DNA of 64,000 bases from Leptobrachium leishanense (taxonomy: Eukaryota > Chordata > Amphibia > Anura > Megophryidae). Positions 44,550 through 56,108 of this stretch are shown here, in pieces; position 1 is the stretch's first letter, and each line of letters begins with the position of its first letter. The stretch lies in the NCBI GenBank assembly GCA_009667805.1, contig CM019072.1:40727519-40791518 (forward strand), written 5' to 3'. The position numbers and the translations under genes are program-made. The notes below the pieces were generated by a model. That model had not been told where the DNA came from. It made no database searches and worked only from the letters and a program-made list of their open reading frames with translations.

Positions 44550-47500
44550 ATGTCAGAAAGACCAAAAAGGACAGGCAGATGCTCCCAGGCACAGATAAGA
44601 GGGCAAGCAGCCTCTGTGTCGGGAGGCTGTGCCTCTGGTCGTCAGGGACGTGGTGCATCCTCTGCAGGGGCACGCTTGTGCTTTCTAACGGGTGCTGGCC
44701 GTCTTAAGCAGCAGCAATATAGAGGATTTGGTGGATTGGCTAACCAGGCCATCCTCAGAGTCTTCTGCCAGCCAGGCTTGTAGTGGTTTACAGTCCACCT
44801 CAGCTGCCAAAGCATCTAATGCAGTCTCCATGTCCACAGCTACTCCTGCCGTAGCCTCACTATCACACACGGAGGAGTCAGCTGAATTGTTTGACTACAA
44901 TGACAGTGACATGCTGCTTGAGGATGCGCAGAAACTACAGTGCTCTGATCCAATCTCTGAGGTTGAGGAAGGGAGTATAAATCAACCTAGAGGAAGGGGG
45001 TGCCAGTGACACACAAATAACTGGCACTCATGTTGCCCCAGCAGCTGCAGCATACTGCCAAGTTGGCTCCAGTGACGAGGAGATAGTGACATCATCATTG
45101 TCATCACCCCCTGACTCCACATCGAACAGAGGAGTCAAGTGAGGAGGAGGCACAACAAACACGAGGCACAACCTTCTCTATGACCAACCGTAGCACTAGC
45201 CAGTCCAAGGCATCAGATGTCAGAGCTGCTCAGATGCAGAGCGCTGTTGTCTCAAAGCACACATTTCAGCAACTCTGCTGTCTGGGAGTTCTTTAAGAAA
45301 TGTGCAGCAGACCCCACCGTTGCTATTTGTAATCTATGTCAGATGAGGCTCAAGCATGGGAAAGACATTGGACGCTTGGGTACCACATGCTTGAGGCGAC
45401 ATATGACCACCTGCCATGCATCCCGTTGGTGCAAAACTTTGCGTAGGTCCTCATCTATCTCTACCCCCACTATATGTCCTGCCATGTCATTGACTTCAAT
45501 CTCCACTGACAGGGATGATGCTACAGTAATGGATGTACCAGGTCCTTCCTCACAATGTGACAGCATCCCATCAGCTAAAGATTTATGCAGTCAGATTACG
45601 TTGCCCCAGCTGCTGCAGCAGCGTAAGAAAAAACATCGTCCCAACCATCCCCAAGCACAGCATCTAAATGCCAGTTTAGCAAAATTACTCGCATTACAGC
45701 TGCTGCCTTTCCAGCTGGTGGACTCTTCCGTGAATTTGCTGAATGTGCTGTACCACAGTGGCAGGTTCCAAAATGCCATTACTTTTCGAGGAAGGCCATT
45801 CCAGCACTATACCAGCGCGTGGAAGACAATGTTATGGAGTCATTGGGAAAGGCAGTCAGCAGCAAGGTGCATGTGACTTTAGACACGTGGTCCAGCAAGC
45901 ATGGACAGGGTCGTTACATTTCCTTCATGGCACACTGGGTAACTGATTGCAGCTGGGAGGGATCCAAGATGGGGCTCTGTGCTGGAGCTTGTTCATCCAC
46001 CACGCCTCCAGAAAGCAGCTTGTATGAGGTCTGTCTGCTCCACCACCTCTCCCTCTTCCTCCTCCTCCGTCTTCTCTGTCTCTGGCGAAGTGGCAGTTAA
46101 ACCGACGCGTGACAGGGGCTACGCAATGGCTCAAGCAAAAAGATGCCATACTGTGCTTGAGCTGGTTTGTTTAGGGGACAGGAGCCACACCGGGCCAGAA
46201 ATTCTGTCAGCTCTGCAGGGGCAGGTGCAGAGATGGTTAACACCACGCCAGCTTCAGTTGGGAATGGTCGACTGTGATAATGGCAGAAACCTTCTCTCCG
46301 CCCTACGCCTGGGTAAGCTGACGCATGTACCATGCCTAGCACACGTCCTAAATCTGGTGGTACAGCGTTTCCTAACCAGGTACCCAGGGCTGGCAGAGCT
46401 TCTGAGCCAGGCCAGAAAAGTCTGCAGCCACTTCAGACGGTCATTCCCAGCAAGTGTTCGCCTGTCAGAAATTCAAAGAGAATTCTACCTTCCCACAAAC
46501 AGTCTGATCTGTGACATGCCCACCACGTGGAACTCGACATTAGCAAAGCTGCAGCGTCTGCACAAGCAGCAGAGGGCCATCAACGAGTACCTGTGTGAGT
46601 ATGGCACAAGGACAGGTTCAGATCAACTTGGGTCCCCCCCGCAGTGGCTGATGATCAAGGATGCATGCACTGTACTGTCACCATTTGAGGAGGCAACGAG
46701 GATGGTGAGCAGGGACAGTGCATGCATCAGTGACACAATTGCTTTAGTGTTCCTGCTGGAGCACACTCTGCGGGGAATTATAGATGTGGCTCTAGAGGAA
46801 GAGGAGGCCTTCCCTAGCTCTGAAGGCCCCAGTCTTTCCGCAGACAGCATTCCAGCGGGTCCTCCTCAGGTCAGACAGGCAGAGGAGGAGGAGGAATATT
46901 TAAGTAGTGGGGGCATTGAAGGTGGGGATTCCTCAAGGGAGGGTTTTGTGTGCCCAGAAACACAAGGACTAGGGGCTGGGAGGAGGAAGTGCACAATGGG
47001 GTTGTAGCTCTCACTCCCGGAGGAGCCGCTGAATTTAACCTCGGGTTAGTCTCTCCGCACTAGGGAATAAATATACACCAGCACTGTTGTGGATTTTATA
47101 AATTATATACTTTACTGGTCTCAATAAAGCGGCATATATAGTGTAATCACGGTATATAGAAAACAGGATTTTTGTAATGCGAGAAACGCGCAGTGGTAAA
47201 ATAAAAGTTTAACCCCTTCGTTTCTGGAGTGTAAGTCCCGTGCAGGTTATGTCCCAAAAAGGTGTGTGTGTGTGAGCTCAGGTACCCGGGTACTATATTT
47301 CAACTGGCCAGTGAATGGATTTAGTAAATCTTCGACTAGTCACGTTGGGGGCCCTGTAGATTTAAGCAATACTGCAGCGTGCTTCGTTAAACTTTGACTG
47401 TGGTCTGGAAGGCCTCTCACCCATCCGCCAGACAATCTGTTCCGCTGCCTGATCAAGGATGTCTCTCCGCTGGATTATACTGGAACTCTGTGCCACCGGA

Positions 47501-48663
47501 TCCGCTGCTCCTGCTTGTCTGTCTTCTACAACAAGATTTACGGCCTACCGCCTGCACTCCCAGTGGATCATCGCGGTCTCCTTACTCGGGGGTCCAATCT
47601 GGAACTCGGTGTCTGTGCAAAACCTCTCAGCGGTGGATTACTAGGTCTCTGGCAAGTCACTGTATCGATCCCCAGCGTCGGCAAGGCAGCGCCTGCTCTC
47701 CGGCCTGGTAACAAATCGCTCAGTCTCACGTGCGTCTTACTCTGTTCACCGCTCGGCTCACACTGGCTCTCCTCCGGACGAGGCTGCGGATGTCCTTTCC
47801 TCTTTCCCCACCCACTTCCTGTCTCCGCCGCAAAGCCTGATGGAAAACGTAGTCCCATTGTGTCCAGTATACTTTACATTGCGCTTGTCTCCCTCTGGTG
47901 GCCAAACCCGAGCACTACAGGAACAGTGTTTTTAAACAGCGCTACAGGGTCATCCTCCTCATTGACCAGGAAGACTCGGAAGCTAATGCCACCTCCAACC
48001 TACGCTGCATGGGCTCCCTTTTATCCTGCAAAGCCTGCTAAAGGACCCCAGGATTCGTGCTATCAAGGAGAGGGATCAGTACTGGTTGGCAAGCCTTCTT
48101 GATCCACGATACAAGGGTAAAGTTGCAGAGCTCATCCTGCCCGCACAGAGAGAGCACAGGATGAAACAACTTGAGGACGCTCTAAAGCGACACTTGTGTA
48201 ACACCTTTCCAGGCACTGGTAGGTTACCAAGTGATGACACACGTGCTTCTGAGGCTGGGGAGGATCAGAGGAATAGTGGTGAAGACGGGGCCGTTTTAAA
48301 TTATTTTAGTCCACGACGCCCAGGGATGTCAAATGTAGGCACCCATTGCCACGTCTTCACCGCATGGTGCAGGACTACCTAGGGGCAAGGGCAGACCTGG
48401 ATACCTTTACAGCAGATGATCCACTGGCTTACTGGGTGTTGAGATTGGATTACTGTCCAGAATTTAGCCAATATGCTATGCAGCTACTAGGTTGCCCTTC
48501 ATCTAGCGTGCTTTCCGAAAGGATGTTCAGTGTCGCTGGAGGTTTTGGCACAGACAAAAGAGTGCGTCTGTCCACCGACTCTGTAGACTGGCTGACATTT
48601 ACAAAAATGAATCAGTCCTGGATGAGCAGCTATCAATCCCCTGATGCTGACGTAACTGAATAG
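44550..48663 (+). pseudogene. ZBED-like hAT transposase
   Basis: With frameshifts the order is a Ser-rich N-terminus, then a BED zinc finger (SAVWEFFKKC, ICNLCQMRLKHGKD, TCLRRHMTTCH; 45270-45420). The transposase core follows with MVDCDNGRNLLSALRLGKL, PCLAHVLNLVVQRFL and STLAKLQRLHKQQRAINEYL. Then come LLDPRYKGKVAELI and the hAT C-terminal dimerisation block (ADDPLAYWVLRLDYCPEFSQ, SSVLSERMFSVAGG, DKRVRLSTDSVDWLTFTKMN). Frame breaks at about 44.7, 45.0, 45.8-45.9 and 48.3 kb rule out a working product. The reading passes across the solo LTR site (MG then SSSSLTRKTRK) if one copy of GGGT is kept. Confidence 0.85.
47003..47946. mobile_element. Solo LTR 2, in the hAT gene
   Basis: Ends TGTAGC and GCTACA are perfect inverted hexamers, with GGGT repeated on both sides (46999-47002, 47947-47950). 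Length is 944 bp, non-coding, with AATAAA words and a CTCF-like word (ccctctggtggcc) near the right end. The hAT reading frame continues across the empty site. The class (ERV or Gypsy) is undetermined. Confidence 0.75.
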
Positions 48664-48671
48664 ATTGTGGA

Positions 48672-49433
48672 TGTGACGTAGGGCCTGACCTGACGTGGCA
48701 CAGAATGAGTGTGAGCTACTGGAGCAGAATATAGACATGAACCGTGAATTACTTAAGCAGTAAACAGACCTGAACCATGAATTGTATAAACAAAAACTAG
48801 GGATTTATTACAACATGAAGTAAAGACCTGAGCAAGAGAAATAAACCATAATACTGAGAGAAACAAAACAATACTAGATACAGGGCTAATAAACAGAGCA
48901 GAAAACAAAAAAGCAAACAGAGACTTAAACACTAGAGAAAAACATGATCAGACATAGCATAACGCAGATTTAAACAAAAGAAAGCATGAGACCAGAACTT
49001 AAACGAGACATAAATAAGAAACCCAAACAAGAGCATAAACTAGAGAAGAGCTAGGAGAACCAGAGCGACAGAACCTAACCAGACCTAGCACAAAAGCAGA
49101 TAGAGGCTGAACAAAATGACTAAGGCTAGAACAAGACAGGCTTAAAGACCAAACAGAGCTAGGAACAGACTGAGAACAAGGATTCCCTGGATGTCGAATA
49201 GAGCATGAATATGAAAATAGAGCGGGGATCAGACCGTGAACAAGGATTTCCTGAAGGCATATCAGAATGAGGCAGCGCCCTACTTAGGGCGATGCCTGCT
49301 TATATAGCACATGACTTAATGAGAACAAAATAGACTCCAGGTGAGATCCAGGCTGGAACGTGAAGCACAGTTCAGAACTAGGATGCAATGTCCACTACTG
49401 CCAGAGGGGGCGCCAGAAACCCAGGACGTCACA
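48672..49433. mobile_element. Solo LTR 3, in the hAT 3' UTR
   Basis: It begins TGTGACGTAGG and ends GACGTCACA, flanked by exact 5-bp repeats GTGGA (48667-48671, 49434-49438). The body is A-rich, with many 'aacagagc'-like words, and non-coding. A CTCF-like word ccagagggggcgcca lies near the right end. Confidence 0.8.
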
Positions 49434-49760
49434 GTGGATCTTTTCTGCATTCACAAAACCTCCACCACTGAACTCTTCCACAATATCACAAAAGGGTTAC
49501 AGTGTGAAGGCACTTGCTGCCATGAAAGGCACAATATTTGGGTGCACTGACGCCTATATTACCAGATTCAGATCATTTTAATTTTTTGGACCGCAGGGTC
49601 CAACCCTGCACTCTTCCACAATACCAAAAAAGGGTTACGGTGTGAAGGCACAATATTTGGCTGCACTGACGCCTGTACCAGATTTATATAATTAAATTTT
49701 TTTGGAACGCAGGGTCCAACCCTGCACTCTTCCACAATACCACAGAGGGGTTACTGTTGC
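49434..49760 (+). repeat. Tandem ~120-bp repeats in the hAT 3' UTR
   Basis: Units share ctcttccacaatacca, ggttac, gtgtgaaggca, caatatttgg, tgcactgacgcct and cgcagggtccaaccctgca. Three copies are seen, at about 49460, 49610 and 49725, the last partial. Confidence 0.75.
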
Positions 49761-49900
49761 CGACACTAAAGGCCCAATTTTAAAGCACCTATTGTTACTT
49801 TCATCCAAAGCCTGCATATGTTTCACCATAATTTAGCCAAAAAAAAAAAAATCACTAAACTTGTTCTGCGTGTCCTAAAAGGTCTCCTCTTTTAATACAG

Positions 49901-50695
49901 ACTGCCGCCCCAAGCAGTTGTTTATGAATAGATTAAAGGAAAACCGTTTACCGTCATGTGAAACGTCATTTTTTGTTTTTAAAAGGTTTCTATACATCTT
50001 ATAAATCCGACCACTTCACGGGCAGGTTATGGGGACCTCCTAGGCACGATATTTGAAGGAATTTTTCGTTTTTATTTTTAACCCTTATTGCATGGAAAAC
50101 TCACTGTTGCTTTAAAAACGTTTTTAAAACTTTTTGTCCTAGTTTCCTGTCCCCCAGGGCACTACCCGGACCCCCATACACCTTTTATGGCAAATATCTT
50201 GCATATATGCCCTCTTGCAGGGCACTCTAAAAACCGAACTTTTGAGTCCCATTCCTGTCACCTAGTCTACACTAAAAGCAACAAACTCACATCTACTGCT
50301 GTGAATAAAGATAATCGAGCGGATTCAGTGTGCTCCTGAAGGCTACAGAAGAAACGGGAATAATGCATTGAAAGCAGAAGATAGATTCTAGTAAACCGAA
50401 ATGTGCAATAATGCACATAACTTTAATTATCACTGCAGCAATATTTCTCATATCACCTAGCAGACAGACTGTTGGAGCTGGTATAAAATGATAAACCCAG
50501 TTTCCAGGTTTGTTATTAGAGGCTTGGAGTTCCACTTGAGAAGATGTAAAAAAATAAAAACAACAGAACCAGTATACTCTTTTCCGACATCTCTATTCCT
50601 TGTATTCTGAATTGCATCATATACAGAGTTTTTCAAAGATACAGACAGAACAGAGATCTGTACACGTTATGAAACCAGATACATGTAGGGCTCAC
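49901..50695. other. Unassigned intron next to the PLA2G15 exon
   Basis: No recognised gene or element is present. The donor-side intron sequence of the 50696-50852 exon occupies the right end. Confidence 0.35.
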
Positions 50696-50852
50696 CTGAT
50701 ATTATCTATCCAGCAGTCAATAACCAGCGGAAGCAGTAACTCGAGATTCAACCAGAGAGTGAAGTAATAATTTGTCTTCTTGGAGCACATGTAATGGACA
50801 ACGGAAGGTTTATCCAACTTTGCTTCCAGTTGGTTTCCCAGGTCACCTGGAA
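50696..50852 (-). CDS. PLA2G15: PLA2G15 exon (second coding exon)
   Basis: This 157-base exon has an acceptor (tttgtctacag) just above 50852 and a donor (gtgag) just below 50696. It reads [19 protein letters not shown] then [19 protein letters not shown] and ends DCWIDNIR. The PGDLG loop and the two cysteines (HYMCSK, DCWID) of the first disulphide are hallmarks of lysosomal phospholipase A2. An open frame continues upstream from 50853 to 50934 and resembles a hydrophobic leader, but it crosses the splice acceptor and is probably intron. The signal-peptide exon was not found up to 64000. The following intron is 31.8 kb and hosts the nested L1/PLE block. Confidence 0.95.
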
Positions 50853-51217
50853 CTGTAGACAAATTAGAGTAAAATACATCAGACAGTCCAACAGCATAAC
50901 AAACAAACAGAACATGTAACCCGATGATGATCACCAGCCCTTTTATCTTACAGATTCGACCAACTCTACTGCCCTAAACAGTTAGGAGGGAGATGATTTG
51001 GAACATTGGATCACACAAGCACACCATAAGAATTGAATTGAATTGTTGCAACGTGGACTTTGAAGAATAAATAAAGATAAAAAACTAATTTACCACTGCG
51101 GTGCATATTTAAAACAAATCGAGTGTGTACTCGAAAAAGGTCTACACCACCAGAAAGAAGGAAATTGTCGTCAGGAGCTGGTTTTAGAATCAAAAAGGAA
51201 GATACGAGAAAAAGAGG
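50853..51217. other. Intron upstream of the PLA2G15 exon
   Basis: It contains the branch/acceptor region of the exon (minus strand) and possibly the 5' flank of the hAT gene that follows. No signal-peptide exon was recognised. Confidence 0.4.
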
Positions 51218-52427
51218 CCATGAAGATGCCGGAGTCATTACATAAATTTCTTAAATGTGAGTCGCAACAAAAGACAGCATGTGAGCCCGAAATTGAAACT
51301 AGTGAGCCTCTTCAGGAACAACCTTCAACTTCAGGAGTGTTTGAACCATATGAGAAGTCATTTGAAGGGTAATGCTGTACAGATACTGACAAAGAGAGTT
51401 CTTCCCCAACCACCATCATCTTCCAAAACAAAACATTGAATAAAGGACACTAGCATTAGACTCTTCTGATCCAGCTGACTGGCCTGAAGTTTTTAAAACT
51501 TAATTTCGAGATACAGTCGTTATGAAAGGTCCTGTGAAACAGAGTGCCCAGTTTTCATATCCAAGAGATCAGTCAAGGAGGCGGTTTTCAGCAAACTGCT
51601 ACCAACGATGCCTTGGAAATGGAGAAGTGCATCGAAGGAACTGACTGATTTATTCTGTAAAATTAGATAAAAAATTTTGCTATTGTTGCAAGCCCTTTAC
51701 AACAACGAAAAACCGTCTGACAGTTAATGGTTGTAATGACTGGAAAAATGTTTCACAAATTCTGTCTACGCATGAGGTCTCCCAATCTCATCTCATCGCC
51801 ATGGGATCCTGGATTGAATTATTGACAAGGCTGGGATCAGGAACAACTATTGACCAGTCATGCCAAAGATTGCCGTCAACAGAAACAACACTGGCAAAAT
51901 GTTCTCAAACGTCTTGTTGCCATTGTCCAGTATCTTGGTAGGCAGTGCTTGGCTTTTAGGGGCAGCAGTGATACTCTTTATAGTGAAGGCAATGGAAACT
52001 ATTTGCAGTTAGTAGAAATGCTAGCAAAATTTGACACTGATGCAAGATCACCTGAAAAAAACCTGTAAATTCTGAAATTCAACAGCATTATTTCGGAAAA
52101 GACATCCAGAATGAACTAATCAGCCTAATTTATAATGAAATACGTAGGCACATTCTGCAGCTGTTAAAAGATGCCAAATACTACACTGCACACCAGATAT
52201 TGCCCTTATTGAACAGTTAACTAATTGTCAGGTTTGTGTCCGTTAAACAGGGAGACTCACCTACTACAAACCCTGAAGTCACCATTGAAGAAAAATTCAC
52301 TGGATTCCTCCCAGTTCAAAATTCAACTGGTGAAGGGTTGACAGAAGATGTACTGGTTGAGCTTGAGAGGTTAACGATTCCTCTTCACAATATGAGTGGT
52401 CAGGGCTATGACAATGGCGCTAATATG

Positions 52428-52582
52428 TAGAGTCATGTGTTCGATCCCGACGAGCACCTCTCCAGTAAGTGTCCTTGGGCAAGACACCCAACGGTACATA
52501 CTCGCCACCCAGGACATACTTGAAAACGAGAGAAATCTCAATGTATCCTTCCTGGTAAAATCCTTTCTCAAAAAAAAATAAA
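52428..52582 (+). mobile_element. 5'-truncated tRNA-type SINE with LINE-derived tail
   Basis: It contains a pol III B box (GTTCGATCC), the conserved word ccttgggcaagacac found in several vertebrate SINE families, and then a 3' part (catacttgaaaacgagaga, tatccttcctggtaaaatc) identical to the tail of the Rex1/CR1-type LINE at 42720-42785. It is flanked by AATATG (52422-52427, 52583-52588) and ends A-rich. The A box and 5' half are missing. Confidence 0.7.
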
Positions 52583-53284
52583 AATATGAAGGGCAAGCAC
52601 TCGGTGTACAAAAAAAGGATCAGGGACTTGAACCCACAGGCTTTCTTTGTCCCTTGCAGTGCCAACTCCTTAAACCTTGTGGTGAATGATGCTGCTACTT
52701 GCTGCAGGGATGCTAGTGCATTTTTTGATACCCTTCAGAAAAAGTGTTTTTATCTGGATCAATAAATCGATGGGATGTTCTGAAAAAAAAGATCAGCATA
52801 TTGACTGTAAAACCATTGTCTGCTACGAGGTGGTCAAGTTGAATTGATGCTCTTCGGCCATTTAGGTTTCAAATTTGAGAACTATAGGATACACTAATTG
52901 AAATTGGAGAAAATGCTACATTTGCTAATCTAGCAAGGAATGAGGCTTTATTTTTGGCAAAGCAGATAAATAACTTCAAGTTCTTATGTTTGGTTGTCCT
53001 GTGGTTTAACATAATGAGCCACATTAATCCAGTTAGTAAATTACTTCATAGCCAATCAATGTACTTGCTGGATGTCCTGGATCTTTTAGAGTCCAGTAAG
53101 AAGTTTTTGGAAGCACATAGGACTGATGAAGGCTTTGATGAGTTAATAAAAGAAGCAGGAGAGCTGGCAGTGGAAATGGAAGTAGATCCAATGTTCCCCT
53201 CTTTGCCTCATCAACAAAGGAAGAAAAAGATTTTCTTATGGAGGGTAAAGATACTCCCGTTTTGGATCCCAAAAAGAGATTTAA

Positions 53285-54403
53285 CCCCTTCACTGCTGAG
53301 GACGTGTGGGACACGTCCTCATTGACGCATGTTACATGCTGAGGAGGTGCCCCACACGTCATCAGCTTTGCGGGAGCCCCGCGGAGATACTCACCTCTCT
53401 GTACGGGGTCCCGCGGCGGTCTGACTTCAGCGTCCTCAGACACTGAAGATAAGACCGTCAATGACATCATTTCCAGGGCGACCCCCCCGGCAATGCCGGG
53501 AGATAGCCTGGAAGAGACAGCGCCAAAAGCCAGGCACCACTTAAAAGGGGAGAGTCTCCCCTTTTATGCGGTGCGTGGCTATAACCCCCCCAAGTACCGA
53601 GTCGCACTTCAGCGCCTTGCGGTGCCGAAGTGCGGCCTAGCTCTGGTGGGGGCCGCCATCTTGGATGGTGGCTGCACCCCGGGTCCCTCCTCGCTGCCCG
53701 ACGTCATCGCTCATAGCGTGATGATGTCAGATAGCCGGGTTTAACCCTAGCTGCCCAGGGATTTCCCCAAGGAAATTCCCTGGTGGAGATAGGGGTCAAA
53801 GGAACCCCCTATCTCCAGAACCGTGGCAGCTAAGGAGTCAGGGAGTCATTCAAAAGGCCTGAGCATGGCCTTTTGAATGATATCCAACATGACCAGGTAC
53901 AAAGTAAATTAAAAAAAAACAAAAAAAACATGTTTTTTTTGTGTGTTGTTTTTATTAATGCAGCAATATTGTTCACATTTCAATTATAATGTGAACAATG
54001 ATGCTGCACTAATGATTTTTTTCTATGGGGTGCGTTTGCTAAAATTCCCGTAATTTCCCACCAAAAAATTTAACAAGTCCCCATTTCTAATTTTTGTACA
54101 AGCACAGCCCATTAGAAAATATAACCGCAAACGCTCATGTGAAAAAAAAAAACCACTTTACACGCTGCAGATGATTAAAAAATTAAATTTTATTGCATTT
54201 TTTTGTTATAATATACAGGCAGGACATGACGTATACATCTAAAAATGATATATTATGAATCTGCCGAGTCTGCCGGAAAGAAAGATAGAGTATGTCTGGG
54301 TCATATAATAAAATGTGGCTTCAAATCGTGTTTAACCATGATGAGCGAAAGCGGTAAAAATGAGCTCAGCACACAGCGGTGAAATGGCTCAGCAGTGAAA
54401 GGG
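53285..54403. mobile_element. TTAA MITE, complete copy inside the hAT gene
   Basis: TTAA at 53281-53284 and 54404-54407 flanks ends CCCCTTCACTGCTGAGGAC and, reverse complemented, CCCTTTCACTGCTGAGCC. Excision with one TTAA restores the codons DPKKR-F-KVECFF of the hAT. Modules are a GC-rich proximal part, the hairpin at 53848-53890 (aaaaggcctgagcatggcc and complement), gcagcaatattgttcac and complement (53962-54013), and catattatgaatctgccg-like words. It is non-coding. Confidence 0.85.
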
Positions 54404-55044
54404 TTAAAGTGGAATGTTTTTTCACTGTATTAGATGTTGCAATGAAATCTATCAGCGAGAGATCTGAACAGCTGGAATTTCATTCTACATATTTTCAATT
54501 TCTTTATGACATCAGAAAACTAAAAGATGTTCCAAAAGATCAACTCCGGAGCTGCTGCATGAAACTGTAATCTACTTTAACTGATCAAAAGGATTCTGAT
54601 ATAGATGGGAACCAGCTATGTGAGGAACTGGCCGTTTTGGCTCCTGTTGTGAAATCTACTATGTCACCTATTGGTGTTTTGGCCAATGCAGTCAGGAATG
54701 GTTTTGCTCCTAATGTTAAACAACAAAAATAAGGATGCACTCAAACTCCAATTTATTGATACAAAACTATAATAAAATATGACATATGTAATAAGAATAA
54801 ACTTTAACAAAGAAACATAAGCACAACAATAATAATAAACTCAAAATACTACAATATCTATACTATAAAAGGATAAGCTAAAAACTGTCCGTCGCCAAAA
54901 CCCTACTGCGCATGCGCGACGGACATTTGAAAGCGGCCGTTAGAACACACAGGGAGCTGCGCGTGCCGGCCGAGTGAAAAAAAAAAAAAACGGCACGAGC
55001 CGCGCGCAGCTACCTGTGTGTTCTAACGGCCAGATGCCCCGATC

Positions 55045-56057
55045 CTCCAGCGGTGACCGTCAGCCGGCTGCGGCGGGCCTCTAGGCTTAGGCGAGCCCCC
55101 GGCTCGGTTTGGGCCTACAGGCCCAGCCGAGCCGGGGACTCGCCTAAGCCTAGAGGCCCGCCGAGCACCCAGCGGCAGCCGGAGGTGGTCACCGCTGGAG
55201 GATCGGGGCCGAAGTTCCAAAACATACTCCCCTAAATCGGCCCTGAGCTCCAGCGGTGACCTCCTCCGGCTGCCGCTGGCTGCTCGGCGGGCCTCTAGGC
55301 TTAGGCGAGCCCCCGGCTCGGTTTGGGCCTACAGGCCCAGCCGAGCCGGGGACTCGCCTAAGCCTAGAGGCCCGCCGAGCAGCCAGCGGCAGCCGGAGGA
55401 GGTCACCGCTGGAGGATCGGGGCCGAAGTTCCAAAACATACTCCCCTAACTCGGCCCTGAGCTCCAGCGGTGACCGTCCTCCGGCTGCCGCTGCTGCTCG
55501 GCGGGCCTCTAGGCTTAGGCGAGCCCCCGGCTCGGTTTGGGCCTACAGGCCCAGCCGAGCCGGGGACTCTCCTAAGCCTAGAGGCCCGCCGAGCACCCAG
55601 CGGCAGCCGGAGGTGGTCACCGCTGGAGGATCGGGGCCGAAGTTCCCAAACAAACACACCCCAAAATCGGCCCTGAGCTCCAGCGGAGACCTCCTCCGGC
55701 TGCCGCTGGCTGCTCGGCGGCCCTCTAGGCTTAGGCGAGCCCCCGGCTCGGTTTGGGCCTACAGGCCCAGCTGAGCCGGGGACTCGCCTAAGCCTAGAGG
55801 CCCGCCGAGCAGCCAGCGGCAGCCGGAGGAGGTCACCGCTGGAGGATCGGGGCCGAAGTTCCAAAACATACTCCCCTAAATCGGCCCTGAGCTCCAGCGG
55901 AGACCTCCTCCAGCTGCCGCTGGCTGCTCGGCGGGCCTCTAGGCTTAGGCGAGCCCCCGGCTTGGCTTGGGCCTACAGGCCCAGCCGAGCCGGGGACTCG
56001 CCTAAGCGTAGAGGCCGGCCGAGCAGCCTGCTCGGCCGGAGGAGGTCACCGCTGGAG
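55045..56057. repeat. Five ~215-bp tandem units, each a large hairpin
   Basis: Hairpins at 55045-55200, 55248-55414, 55462-55628, 55678-55844 and 55892-56057 each start ctccagcggtgacc (one or two changes) and end with its complement ggtcaccgctggag. The inner arms contain cctctaggcttaggcgagcc and its complement. Spacers of ~48 bases (atcggggccgaagttcc..) separate them. Open frames here are by-products. Confidence 0.9.
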
Positions 56058-56108
56058 CTCAGGGCCGATGTTGCCTAACACATACTCACCGACATCGGCC
56101 TTTAGCTC

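Larger units (their letters stand above)
43739..49900 (+). mobile_element. ZBED-type hAT transposon, 5'-complete but decayed
   Basis: The 5' terminus TAGGGATGAGCTGTTCGG is the start motif of the abundant frog ZBED/hAT family, with short inverted words (gttcgcg, gaacat) after it. A repeat-rich 5' UTR, the BED-finger/transposase gene (44550-48663) and a repeat-rich 3' UTR follow. A matching right terminus was not found, so the 3' end is truncated or mutated and the end coordinate is approximate. Two solo LTRs are inserted (47003-47946, 48672-49433). Confidence 0.75.

Noticed and set aside
50853..50934. ATG-started leader in frame with the PLA2G15 exon
   Set aside because: A good splice acceptor (tttgtctacag) lies at the conserved exon boundary, so this stretch is intron although it looks hydrophobic.
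52428..52470. Functional tRNA gene
   Set aside because: Only the B box is present, with no cloverleaf; it is followed by SINE and LINE-tail sequence.
55053..55864. Pro/Arg-rich frames
   Set aside because: By-products of GC-rich hairpin repeats; present on both strands alike.
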